This document shows, piece by piece, positions 14,524 to 22,152 of a DNA stretch of 38,335 nucleotides. This DNA is from Flavobacteriia bacterium (lineage in GTDB: Bacteria > Bacteroidota > Bacteroidia > Flavobacteriales_D > Crocinitomicaceae). The translations under genes and the position numbers were made by a program. Positions within the stretch are counted from its first letter, which is position 1. Every line of letters begins with the position of its first letter. A model generated the notes under the pieces. It was not told the DNA's origin and did no database searches. It was given only the letters and a program-made list of their open reading frames with translations. The stretch lies in contig CANGOA010000009.1 in NCBI GenBank assembly GCA_947455255.1, positions 1-38,335 on the forward strand, in the 5' to 3' direction.

Positions 14524-16383
14524 ATGAAAAATATTCTCTTATTAATCGTTTTTCTATCTAGTCTATTCTCCTTTGGACAGACATCAGATGACTTAATACC
14601 AAAAGAAGCCGTTACTGTTCTTGGGATTAACAACACATCCCTTTTGAAGAAAATTTCGATGGATTCCTTAATTCAATATGAATTCATGGAAGAAGTACAG
14701 GCAGAAATGTTTGATGGTTCTGCTGATAACAAAACATTGAAAGATGCAGGCTTTGATTTTGATCAAAAACTACATGTTTTCAATGGTAAAACTACTAATT
14801 ATGAAGTCTCAGGATTTTCATTTGGAATAAGTAGTTTAAAAGATTTGTTGCTTGTTTTTGATGATTTTGACAAGGTAAAAAGTCCTATTAATGGTATCGA
14901 ATATTATAATTCTTACTTCAATCATTTAATTATTAAAGGGAAAGCTGGATTAGTATTACGGGTTGATCCATCCTATGAAAAAATCAAACATGTGACAGAT
15001 TCCATTTGGATCAAACGTGGGAATGGTTATTTCTTTGATGATAAAGATAAAAAAGAGGAGGAAGATGGGGATGAGGAAGCTGAAGACCCATTAAACAAAA
15101 TCTTGAAAGAAGGCGAGTTAGAATCGGATGATTCAGAAGTGAAATTAAACGCCAAAGACGTTATCAATAAAACCTATTGGGAATTAAAAGATAGTGTAAC
15201 GAATGATTTACAGGTTAAATATTTACAATTAATCTTAAATGAAATTTTTGAAAAAAACATTCATTTAAAAAATCAAGATAGCAAATTTGCAGAACAATTG
15301 ACGCATAATTCAGAAGGAATTTTTTACATGGATAATTCACGTAACCTTCAAAATGCTAAAGGCTTATGGTATTTTCAAACAATGTTTCCAGAACTATTTA
15401 AGGATATAAAGAACCTATACTCAGGTAATGTTGTTGTTGGAGATATATATTTAAAAAACAATGCTATTGAGTTTAAACTTCAAGCAAATTATGGGGAAGA
15501 TTTGGGGAAAATCTACGAAAAATTAAATAGTACAAAATTCGATAAAAATGTTCTCCGTTATATTCATCAAGATTGTGCTGGTTTCTTTACGTATAATATA
15601 AATCTAAAAGAGGGTTACAGACAAGCTTATGACATTATCATCCCAATGTTAAGTAAACAAAAAGATCCTCGCGTTACAAGCAATGTATTAAAAGCAGAGT
15701 TGTTGAATGAATTTATCAACTTAGATGCATTGTTTGATACTTATCGCGGTAGTATGTTTGGGACATTTAATGGAGTCAAAAAAGTCAAAACTAAGCGTAT
15801 TGAATTTAGTTATGATGAAAAGACTTTTGAGTATACCGAAAAAGAAATTATTGGAGAAGAAGAAATGCCAATGTTTACTGTAGGGTTTTCCACTGGTAGA
15901 GCTGATATACCAGAAAAGATTTTGAACTACATGGGTAAAATGACTACTCGATTCAAAAAAACCGATAATTACTGGAAAATCGATGATGCTATTTTTAATT
16001 CTATTCCAGTCTATGTGATTAACCGCAATGGATTATTAGTAATTACAAATGATGAAAGTTTAGCAATAGAAAACATTGATGGTTATGGTAAACATGCACT
16101 TTCAGGAAAAAAAGCAAAAAATGCAAAGAAAAGTAAATTTATGTACTCATACTTTAATATTGGCGAAGTATTAAGTAAAATACCAAAACAAGTATTTACT
16201 TCTAAACAAAATAAAGTATTAGACTCAATGCGTGGAAAGGAAGGTTATATTGAATTAACAACCCTTAAAACAACCTCAACAAACACAGATTTTGAGATTA
16301 ATTATTACTTCCAAGGAGAGTACACAAATTCTGGGAAATATTTGCTAGATCTTATTAACTCTGCATTTGTATTGGCAAAATAA
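14524..16383 (+). CDS. Large secreted protein of unknown function (DUF4836-like layout)
   Basis: A 619-residue protein with a signal peptide (residues 1-19, ending FSFGQ). The opening IPKEAVTVLGINNTSLLKKI resembles exported DUF4836-type proteins, which start with a similar IPKDA.aVv.i....L pattern; this is a resemblance from memory. A strongly acidic stretch, about 172-188 (DDKDKKEEEDGDEEAED), breaks the protein into two parts. No catalytic motif, membrane anchor or C-terminal sorting domain is visible. It lies between a lipoprotein gene (9 bases upstream) and a second exported protein (5 bases downstream), so all three likely act at the same envelope site. Confidence 0.68.
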   Translation: MKNILLLIVFLSSLFSFGQTSDDLIPKEAVTVLGINNTSLLKKISMDSLIQYEFMEEVQAEMFDGSADNKTLKDAGFDFDQKLHVFNGKTTNYEVSGFSFGISSLKDLLLVFDDFDKVKSPINGIEYYNSYFNHLIIKGKAGLVLRVDPSYEKIKHVTDSIWIKRGNGYFFDDKDKKEEEDGDEEAEDPLNKILKEGELESDDSEVKLNAKDVINKTYWELKDSVTNDLQVKYLQLILNEIFEKNIHLKNQDSKFAEQLTHNSEGIFYMDNSRNLQNAKGLWYFQTMFPELFKDIKNLYSGNVVVGDIYLKNNAIEFKLQANYGEDLGKIYEKLNSTKFDKNVLRYIHQDCAGFFTYNINLKEGYRQAYDIIIPMLSKQKDPRVTSNVLKAELLNEFINLDALFDTYRGSMFGTFNGVKKVKTKRIEFSYDEKTFEYTEKEIIGEEEMPMFTVGFSTGRADIPEKILNYMGKMTTRFKKTDNYWKIDDAIFNSIPVYVINRNGLLVITNDESLAIENIDGYGKHALSGKKAKNAKKSKFMYSYFNIGEVLSKIPKQVFTSKQNKVLDSMRGKEGYIELTTLKTTSTNTDFEINYYFQGEYTNSGKYLLDLINSAFVLAK

Positions 16384-16388
16384 ATCGC

Positions 16389-17720
16389 ATGGTTCGTAAA
16401 GTCACATTTATACTCTTTCTGTTATCTCTGCTAATAGCATTCTTTTACTTTCGTCCGTTATTAACAACAACGAAACCACAACCATCCTTAATGGACCGTA
16501 TGCCTGATGGTGACTTTATTGGAAGAGTAAATGTATTAAGCATTGCAAAAGAATCAAATGCAATGCTATATTTTAATAAAATTCCATTTAGAGATTTAAT
16601 TACTCCTGAATTTTTATTGGCTCAAGGTAAAAGTTATGGATTGGATTTTCAACGTCCCTCCTACTTCTTCGCAAATATGAATGGTGAATGGGGTACTTTA
16701 ATTCATGTTGCCGATTCAAGTAAACTTTACTCTGGCATAGTACGCTTAAAAAAGAAAATAGATTTACAAGATACCATTGTAGGTCAACAAAAAGTATACT
16801 CCTTTAAAAAGAAGAGTGCATACATTACCTATGGTAAAAACTGGATATTTCTTTACAAAGGGAAAAAACTTTTAAAACGTATGTATCATGTGATGTATTC
16901 AGAAAAAGGAGATATCACAAATGTTTGGAAAAAGTTTTCAAAAGAAAAACAGTTCCGTTTTGAGAAATTAGTCCTGTACTCAAATTACAAAGGATTGATC
17001 GATAAAGGAATCACAACCGCGATGTTTGCGCATGATTCGGATTCAACTTCAATGAAATTAAAAGTATATTTTAGAAGTAAGGTTCCGCTAGCGGTAACAC
17101 CCAAAAAAGAGGGGATTGCATTTAAAAACTACTATTATACGGGTAGGTTAATGAATATTCATATGAATGTGCATCGTTTACGAACGTCTAAAAACGACCC
17201 TTTTTATAAAATTATGGCTGGATTAAGTCAACGAGTAAGTTTTCCGCTCAATTCTTTTTTAAATGCTTGGGAAGGAGACATTTCATATCACCAAGGAGGT
17301 TCCATCACGGTGAAAGAAAAAGTAATTGAATCTGTGTTAGATGAAAACTTTAATGTATCTCAGGTAGAGACACTGAAGGAGAAGAAAGTTCCAGGATTTG
17401 CTTTATTATTTTCCATTAATAACAACATTCATGACTTGTTATATCAATTATTTGTCAAGGGAATTTTACGGAAAGAAGGTGAGCAACTACGTTTCTTATT
17501 TTCACCAGCTATAAAGATGAAATTGACCCCAAACGTCGCGTATTTTTATTCTTCCGACAATGTCCCAATGACAGAAATGTCTTCGTATAACGGCGGTGTT
17601 TGGATGCAGAACTACACCAAATTTGGTTTTCAGTTAGATTCAATGAATCGTCGCGAAGCATTTGGCTCGGTTACTATACCGGTGGAAAGAATAATAAGAT
17701 ATGTAAAGGGTAATTTATAG
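16389..17720 (+). CDS. Exported or membrane-anchored protein of unknown function
   Basis: A 443-residue protein with an uncleaved-looking N-terminal hydrophobic segment at about 6-22 (FILFLLSLLIAFFYF), then a long extracytoplasmic part. The sequence after the anchor (LMDRMPDGDFIGRVNVLSIAKES) echoes the start of the mature part of the preceding gene (IPKEAVTVLGINNTSLLKKI), suggesting the two are distant relatives. I do not recognise the family. The stop lies just 4 bases from the stop of the convergent membrane-protein gene at 17725, with no hairpin between. Confidence 0.65.
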   Translation: MVRKVTFILFLLSLLIAFFYFRPLLTTTKPQPSLMDRMPDGDFIGRVNVLSIAKESNAMLYFNKIPFRDLITPEFLLAQGKSYGLDFQRPSYFFANMNGEWGTLIHVADSSKLYSGIVRLKKKIDLQDTIVGQQKVYSFKKKSAYITYGKNWIFLYKGKKLLKRMYHVMYSEKGDITNVWKKFSKEKQFRFEKLVLYSNYKGLIDKGITTAMFAHDSDSTSMKLKVYFRSKVPLAVTPKKEGIAFKNYYYTGRLMNIHMNVHRLRTSKNDPFYKIMAGLSQRVSFPLNSFLNAWEGDISYHQGGSITVKEKVIESVLDENFNVSQVETLKEKKVPGFALLFSINNNIHDLLYQLFVKGILRKEGEQLRFLFSPAIKMKLTPNVAYFYSSDNVPMTEMSSYNGGVWMQNYTKFGFQLDSMNRREAFGSVTIPVERIIRYVKGNL

Positions 17721-17724
17721 ACTC

Positions 17725-18048
17725 TTAGCTGGCTAACATTAATATAATTATTAGCCATAATATTAATCCAATTATAGAACCAATTAAACTTATTATGATT
17801 TTGATATTATCGTAATTGTTTATTTTTAATTTTAAAATTTTACGCTTCCTTCCAATAAAGTAATGAATAACTAAAATCAAAACACAAATTGGATGAAGAG
17901 AAACACAAAAAGCTACCCAAAATATTAAAAATCCTGGAAATATATGAGTTAAATATGAGTCAATAAACTGTAGAAATAAAAATATAAAAGGTACTATAAT
18001 TAAAAATGTAGTAAACTTTCTAAGTTTAAGATAAATAGGACTCAACAT
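17725..18048 (-). CDS. Small membrane protein of unknown function
   Basis: About 107 residues from the ATG at 18048, with three hydrophobic segments (roughly 15-32, 36-62 and 82-105) and a basic loop GRKRKILKLKI between the last two. I chose this start because it lies 11 bases after the stop of the upstream lipoprotein gene; an in-frame TTG at 18081 would overlap that gene. No family recognised. It is cotranscribed with the lipoprotein at 18060-18872. Confidence 0.6.
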   Translation of the reverse strand: MLSPIYLKLRKFTTFLIIVPFIFLFLQFIDSYLTHIFPGFLIFWVAFCVSLHPICVLILVIHYFIGRKRKILKLKINNYDNIKIIISLIGSIIGLILWLIIILMLAS

Positions 18049-18059
18049 GGATATATTAT

Positions 18060-18872
18060 TTACAACCCTTCTATACTCCAAGATCCTTTTATAAAGGACT
18101 GGTAAGTAAATCCTCCCACTTCTTGAATTTTATCAAACTGTAAGTAAATGGTTCCGTTTAAATAACGCAATTCATCTTTACGTATTTCGGCGATAAAAGG
18201 ATCATTTTGTCTGACTTTTAAAGCACTAGTATAACCACCTGCCCCTGGGGTTCCGACCAACATATAGGTATCTTTTCCTGATTGAATAAATCCTTGAAAA
18301 GTAGTCGCAAATTCTTTTTCTTGATTCAATGCTCTCATTGGTCTATCAATACTGCATACTGTTTTTGGGACGGCTTCATATTTAGCTTTTTGGAGATTCG
18401 CTTCTGAAACTGCTTTACGCTCTTTTGATTTCAAACAAATACCGTTTGGAGCATAATAGGAGATTCGTTCCGTAAAATCTGCGCTTTCATTCGTTACAAA
18501 AATTTCTTTGGTCATAAACACCTTTCCATGGTGTAAATAAAATGAATTAGAACCCATTCTAATCGCATCTTTTTCCGTAAAATTTTCAACTAATTTTATA
18601 ATATTTTCATCATTATCTAGATGAGCATCTACATGAATTGTTGTTTTATCTTCTTTTCCATAATCCAAGGAGCTTGCAAACTTACCAGAAGCCAATACAA
18701 AAGAATCAATTTCCATCATTTGTTTATCAAACGATTTTTCGTCCTTTAATTTGTAAACAATTAAATCTTTTTGAGACGTTTGATTTGTATCTGAAGATTT
18801 TTTGGAATTGTTTGACTTACACGCAGCTAAAAATAGCAAAGCAGATAAGATAAATAAGCTATAATTTTTCAT
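18060..18872 (-). CDS. Lipoprotein of unknown function
   Basis: A 270-residue protein with signal peptide and lipobox LAAC (Cys18), followed by a Ser/Asn/Lys-rich linker of about 18 residues. The rest alternates strand-like segments, with two internal Cys residues (around 151 and 173). The final third (YTSALKVRQNDPFIAEIRKDELRYLNGTIYLQFDKI) looks beta-rich. No enzymatic motif is seen. A good -7 box lies upstream and a small membrane-protein gene follows, so the two form a short operon on the minus strand. Confidence 0.68.
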   Translation of the reverse strand: MKNYSLFILSALLFLAACKSNNSKKSSDTNQTSQKDLIVYKLKDEKSFDKQMMEIDSFVLASGKFASSLDYGKEDKTTIHVDAHLDNDENIIKLVENFTEKDAIRMGSNSFYLHHGKVFMTKEIFVTNESADFTERISYYAPNGICLKSKERKAVSEANLQKAKYEAVPKTVCSIDRPMRALNQEKEFATTFQGFIQSGKDTYMLVGTPGAGGYTSALKVRQNDPFIAEIRKDELRYLNGTIYLQFDKIQEVGGFTYQSFIKGSWSIEGL

Positions 18873-18897
18873 ATGAATCTAAAGATTGAGGTAAATA

Positions 18898-18905
18898 CAA
18901 AATTA
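18898..18905 (-). promoter_or_regulatory. Candidate -7 box of the lipoprotein/membrane-protein operon
   Basis: TAATTTTG on the minus strand matches TAnnTTTG fully and lies 25 bases before the lipoprotein ATG at 18872. No clear -33 TTG. Confidence 0.45.
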
Positions 18906-19006
18906 AAATAAAAAAGGAAACTACAGATTTTACTGATTAAACGAACGAACACATGATAAATTGTATGTAAAACAAGCGAAAGAAAACAATTCTAGTGTTA
19001 GAACCT

Positions 19007-19014
19007 TATATTTG
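19007..19014 (+). promoter_or_regulatory. Candidate -7 box of the PP2C phosphatase gene
   Basis: TATATTTG matches TAnnTTTG fully and lies 29 bases before the GTG start at 19044. Together with the minus-strand box at 18898-18905 it makes a divergent promoter region. Confidence 0.5.
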
Positions 19015-19043
19015 TGTAAGCTTAACTACGTAATTATAGAACT

Positions 19044-20045
19044 GTGAATCAAGAAAATTTATCTGAAAACAATTTGTTTAATCACATTATTTCACCAATT
19101 ATTCAATCACTGAAAGATTCTGAAGAAAATAAACAAACGATTCCTACAACAATTATTCAAGAACATAGTTTAGTATTTCAAGACCCATTATTTTGGGAAA
19201 ATTTTAAAAATCATATCATTCTAGAGTTTGCGAATGATATGATTGAGCAGAAAAAAGAATTAATAAATAAAAACCAACAAATAACAGATAGTATAAAGTA
19301 CGCACAAACCATTCAAAAGGCTATTTTAACATCTCATGAATACTTTACATCTGTATTTTCTGATCATTTTGTGTATTACCAACCAAAAGATATTGTAAGT
19401 GGAGATTTCTATTGGGCGTTTAAAACAAAAACAGATAAAATATATTGGTGTACTGCTGATTGTACAGGTCATGGTGTTCCTGGGGCATTCATGACTATGA
19501 TAGGAAATTCCTTGTTGAATGAAATCATCATTGAAAATGAGGTCGAAGAAACAAATATAATTCTTGACAAATTACGTGAATCAGTCATCAAAACACTAAA
19601 TAAATCAGTGGATGTTACATCTATTGCTGATCGTAATAGCAATGGGATGGATATCGCTTTGTGTTGTTGGGATTTAAATACAAATGAGCTAACATTTTCT
19701 GGGGCACATAGTTCGGTGATCATTATTCGTGCTGGAGAAATGATACAAATTAAAGGGGATAGACAACCAATAGGTTTACACCGTAAAATGGAGCCATTTA
19801 ACCAAGAAACCTTTCAATTGGAACATGGAGATCGTTTGTATACCTCAAGTGATGGATATACGGATCAATTAGGAGGTGAAGAGACAAAACGTTACTCTTT
19901 TACGCGCTTAAAAAGTCTACTGTTAGAAATCGCATTATTACCTATGGAAAAACAAAAAGAATCATTGGCAAAACATCATCAAGCTTGGAAAGGGGAAATC
20001 GATCAAATTGATGATATCGTAGTTGTAGGAATATTAGTAGGTTAA
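19044..20045 (+). CDS. SpoIIE-type PP2C serine/threonine phosphatase
   Basis: A 333-residue soluble protein. An N-terminal part of about 75 residues is followed by a helix (KNQQITDSIKYAQTIQKAIL) seen in many Bacteroidota SpoIIE phosphatases, then the PP2C/SpoIIE domain from about 100 to the end. Metal-binding acidic residues are in VSGDFYW (Asp121), ADCTGHGVPGAFMTMIGNSLL (Asp139), SSDGYTDQ (Asp270) and the terminal QIDDIVVVGI. All look intact. There is no sensory, response-regulator or membrane domain. The start is GTG at 19044. The gene converges on a SiaC-like gene 23 bases downstream. SiaA of Pseudomonas, the phosphatase that dephosphorylates SiaC, belongs to this class, so SiaC is the likely substrate. 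Confidence 0.92.
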   Translation: MNQENLSENNLFNHIISPIIQSLKDSEENKQTIPTTIIQEHSLVFQDPLFWENFKNHIILEFANDMIEQKKELINKNQQITDSIKYAQTIQKAILTSHEYFTSVFSDHFVYYQPKDIVSGDFYWAFKTKTDKIYWCTADCTGHGVPGAFMTMIGNSLLNEIIIENEVEETNIILDKLRESVIKTLNKSVDVTSIADRNSNGMDIALCCWDLNTNELTFSGAHSSVIIIRAGEMIQIKGDRQPIGLHRKMEPFNQETFQLEHGDRLYTSSDGYTDQLGGEETKRYSFTRLKSLLLEIALLPMEKQKESLAKHHQAWKGEIDQIDDIVVVGILVG

Positions 20046-20068
20046 GCGAATAAATTTCAGAAGTTCCT

Positions 20069-20443
20069 TTAAATAGCTTTTAATTCACCAGAAATTGAAA
20101 CTAAATCAAACAATTCTACTCCTGCCTCTCTCATATCTTCATCTTCTGATTGATAGTGCCAGATTACATGAACTTTTGTTTCATTTTCATTGAAATTTTC
20201 AAAAAATTCAAATAAATCAAGTAAGACTTTACTAGTGGAGGTATTAAAATAATCCAACGCTATACTAAGAGTTAACTTATTCCCTGATTGTTTAAGGTAA
20301 CTTTCAAACCAATTAAAAATAGGCTTAAAAAAAGCTAATGGATTCTCTGGACGAGAATTACCACGCAAAATAAACTCATTCGTTGTTGGATTTAAAACAA
20401 CATGAGGTGTCATAAAAGTCCCTTCTATTTCTAATACTTCCAT
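20069..20443 (-). CDS. SiaC family regulatory phosphoprotein (DUF1987)
   Basis: A 124-residue cytoplasmic protein. RGNSRPENPLAFFKPIFNWF at 27-46 is the family signature (RGxSxPExxxxF(Y/F)xPxxxWF). LDYFNTSTSKVLLDLF at 63-78 is the phosphorylation segment, and Thr68 falls at the very residue number reported as phosphorylated in Pseudomonas SiaC. Known SiaC switches between a phosphorylated form (kinase SiaB) and a free form (phosphatase SiaA) that activates the diguanylate cyclase SiaD. Here only a SiaA-type phosphatase is next to it; no SiaB or GGDEF gene is in the window, so the downstream partner is unknown. Confidence 0.9.
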   Translation of the reverse strand: MEVLEIEGTFMTPHVVLNPTTNEFILRGNSRPENPLAFFKPIFNWFESYLKQSGNKLTLSIALDYFNTSTSKVLLDLFEFFENFNENETKVHVIWHYQSEDEDMREAGVELFDLVSISGELKAI

Positions 20444-20447
20444 TCTT

Positions 20448-20455
20448 TAAAGATA
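20448..20455 (-). promoter_or_regulatory. Possible -7 box very close to the siaC-like start
   Basis: On the minus strand TATCTTTA matches TAnnTTTG in seven of eight positions and ends 4 bases before the ATG. If used, the mRNA would start at or next to the start codon. No -33 TTG is seen. Confidence 0.3.
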
Positions 20456-20576
20456 CGAAAAATTAAAATTGTGTATTAAATTGATTTAGAATTTATTTTT
20501 TTTCTGGCTAATTCACCAACAATTAATAAATTTATTAACTTTACAGCAATTATTATTGACAATAAAACAACATCAA

Positions 20577-20735
20577 ATGAATATTCTAGGAATTGTAACA
20601 TTTTTCTTAATCGCTGGAATGGCGTTTTGGGTACTTTTATTTTTATTAGGATTTGTACTTCCTTTCTGGATTACATTAGGTGTTTTCGATAAATTACGTC
20701 CTAAAAGAGTTTTTGAAGAAGAAGAAACTGAATAG
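20577..20735 (+). CDS. 52-residue single-pass membrane protein
   Basis: A short frame from ATG 20577 to TAG 20733-20735. It encodes MNILGIVTFFLIAGMAFWVL, one long hydrophobic stretch continuing to about residue 36, then a basic segment (DKLRPKR) and an acidic tail (VFEEEETE). Signs that it is real: it fills its own intergenic space, has a plausible AT-rich upstream region, ends shortly before a strong terminator, and shows the positive-inside charge pattern of a membrane peptide. No known family. It could be a small modulator of a membrane complex, but nothing here says which. Confidence 0.6.
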   Translation: MNILGIVTFFLIAGMAFWVLLFLLGFVLPFWITLGVFDKLRPKRVFEEEETE

Positions 20736-20758
20736 TTTTTATATCAACATATTTAAAC

Positions 20759-20786
20759 AAAAAGACCGGAATATTCCGGTCTTTTT
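20759..20786. terminator. Bidirectional Rho-independent terminator
   Basis: Stem gaccgga (20764-20770) / tccggtc (20775-20781) with an ATAT loop, flanked by aaaaa and tttttt. It lies between the 52-residue membrane gene (plus) and the DinB gene (minus), and the symmetrical A/T runs serve both directions. Confidence 0.92.
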
Positions 20787-20800
20787 TGTTTGTCATAATC

Positions 20801-21292
20801 TTACATATCAGCTGTTGGTCCGTACATTCCTGGTATTGGAATATCTAACAAACGTAAATACACAGACAATTGTGCTCTGTGGTGGTATAAGTGATTCAAA
20901 CACCATGTTCTAGCTACTTCTCTTTTTGGAGCAGTTAAGATTACATAATCACCATTACGCATTGTCCAATTTCTATCAAATTCTTCTTCTTGAACTTCTG
21001 AAAGGATTACTTCTGCTTTAGCAACTAGGTCATCGTGTTTCGCAAGAATATCTTCTGTAGAATTATATACGTTAGGAGTCCCACCACCTTTAGCAAAATC
21101 CAACTCATCTGTCTTTAAAGTCTCTTTCCACCAACCTGTTATTTCAGCAATGTGTGTCGCTAATTTCAACAAAGGCATTGATTTTTCGTGTGGCTTATAA
21201 TCCCCTTTTTCGAATGGCACTAGGGCTAATAATTTACGAGTATTAGCAGCTTCTGCTTTCATCTCTGCCAAAAACATTTCACTTGTTTTCAT
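20801..21292 (-). CDS. DinB family protein (putative metal-dependent thiol S-transferase fold)
   Basis: A 163-residue four-helix-bundle protein. Metal-ligand His residues are His47 in LATHIAEITGWW and His134 with His137/His138 in LNHLYHHRAQLSVYLRLL, the standard DinB/YfiT three-His arrangement. The C-terminal IPIPGMYGPTADM is also common in the family. The family includes bacillithiol or mycothiol transferases but most members are uncharacterised. It is preceded by a 48-base gap from the next minus-strand gene and ends at a strong shared terminator. Confidence 0.88.
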   Translation of the reverse strand: MKTSEMFLAEMKAEAANTRKLLALVPFEKGDYKPHEKSMPLLKLATHIAEITGWWKETLKTDELDFAKGGGTPNVYNSTEDILAKHDDLVAKAEVILSEVQEEEFDRNWTMRNGDYVILTAPKREVARTWCLNHLYHHRAQLSVYLRLLDIPIPGMYGPTADM

Positions 21293-21340
21293 ATTATTTG
21301 ATTTATTTTTTAACTAGTTAACTTTAAAATAAATTGGAAA

Positions 21341-22150
21341 TTAAATTTTAATCATCGTTACAGTAGTATCAGTAATTCTATGTTTTTCTAAAATCCAATC
21401 GGCCTCTACATACGTAAGAGTTAAAACTCCTTTTTTAAACTCATATTTAAATAAATCAGCGTCTGACTTAGCACCACCACCAGAAGTATGATATAAAAGA
21501 ATTGCATCAAAATATACACCTCCAGAAAAATCATAAATTACTTCATAAAATGTATAATCACCTAGTCCCTTAATTTTACCATTACGATCAAATGTATAAC
21601 TCATTTGTTTGTCTTTCGTAAAATAGGTCCCTTCAAAAAGAATGCGACGTAATTCAGTGTTTTCATCTACCACTTTACGATAATCATCTGTCTTTTTCAA
21701 ATCAGAAAAATACATTTTAATAAGTTCTTCTGTCAAAGGATATAATTCAAAACGTTCTTTCTTTTTATTGATTTCTGTTAAACCTTTAAATACATTTTTC
21801 TGACGATCAAATTCCAAAAAAGCATCAATTTCATCATCTGAAGCAGGGAAAGGTTTCAACAAAAATGAATCAACTTCTTGACTTGGTTTTCCAATGATGA
21901 ATCCATAAAAAGTGGACGCTGGAAAACGATGTTTATAAATGGATTTGGATTGTTCTATCTTTTTTAAGTATGCATCACTCATCCAAAATCCAGGTAGAAA
22001 TTCAGCTTGTGTAGACAATTTAATTAATGGAGATCTACTTTCAGAATTCAATTGTATTTTCTTTTGTCCTTGATCTTCGTTGCAAGCAAAAAGTATCAAG
22101 AAAGTCAAAAAACCAATTAAAGTAATATATATCGTTCTTTTTTTATTCAT
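21341..22150 (-). CDS. Lipoprotein of unknown function
   Basis: A 269-residue protein with signal peptide and lipobox LFAC (Cys23), then a Gln/Lys-rich linker. Later segments YFTKDKQMSYTFDRNGKIKG and YDFSGGVYFDAILLYHTSGGG look like the beta strands of a small barrel or lipocalin-like fold; that reading is only a guess. It is the last gene of a minus-strand run: the TPR protein gene ends 3 bases upstream, so they are certainly cotranscribed. No family recognised. Confidence 0.68.
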   Translation of the reverse strand: MNKKRTIYITLIGFLTFLILFACNEDQGQKKIQLNSESRSPLIKLSTQAEFLPGFWMSDAYLKKIEQSKSIYKHRFPASTFYGFIIGKPSQEVDSFLLKPFPASDDEIDAFLEFDRQKNVFKGLTEINKKKERFELYPLTEELIKMYFSDLKKTDDYRKVVDENTELRRILFEGTYFTKDKQMSYTFDRNGKIKGLGDYTFYEVIYDFSGGVYFDAILLYHTSGGGAKSDADLFKYEFKKGVLTLTYVEADWILEKHRITDTTVTMIKI

Positions 22151-22152
22151 TT

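Noticed and set aside
18049-18081. TTG start at 18081 for the small membrane protein
   Set aside because: It would overlap the upstream lipoprotein gene; an ATG at 18048 lies just behind that gene's stop.
21310-21321. 12-base palindrome TTAACTAGTTAA upstream of the DinB gene, possible operator
   Set aside because: In AT-rich DNA of this length about ten such palindromes are expected by chance, and no second copy or flanking symmetry supports it.
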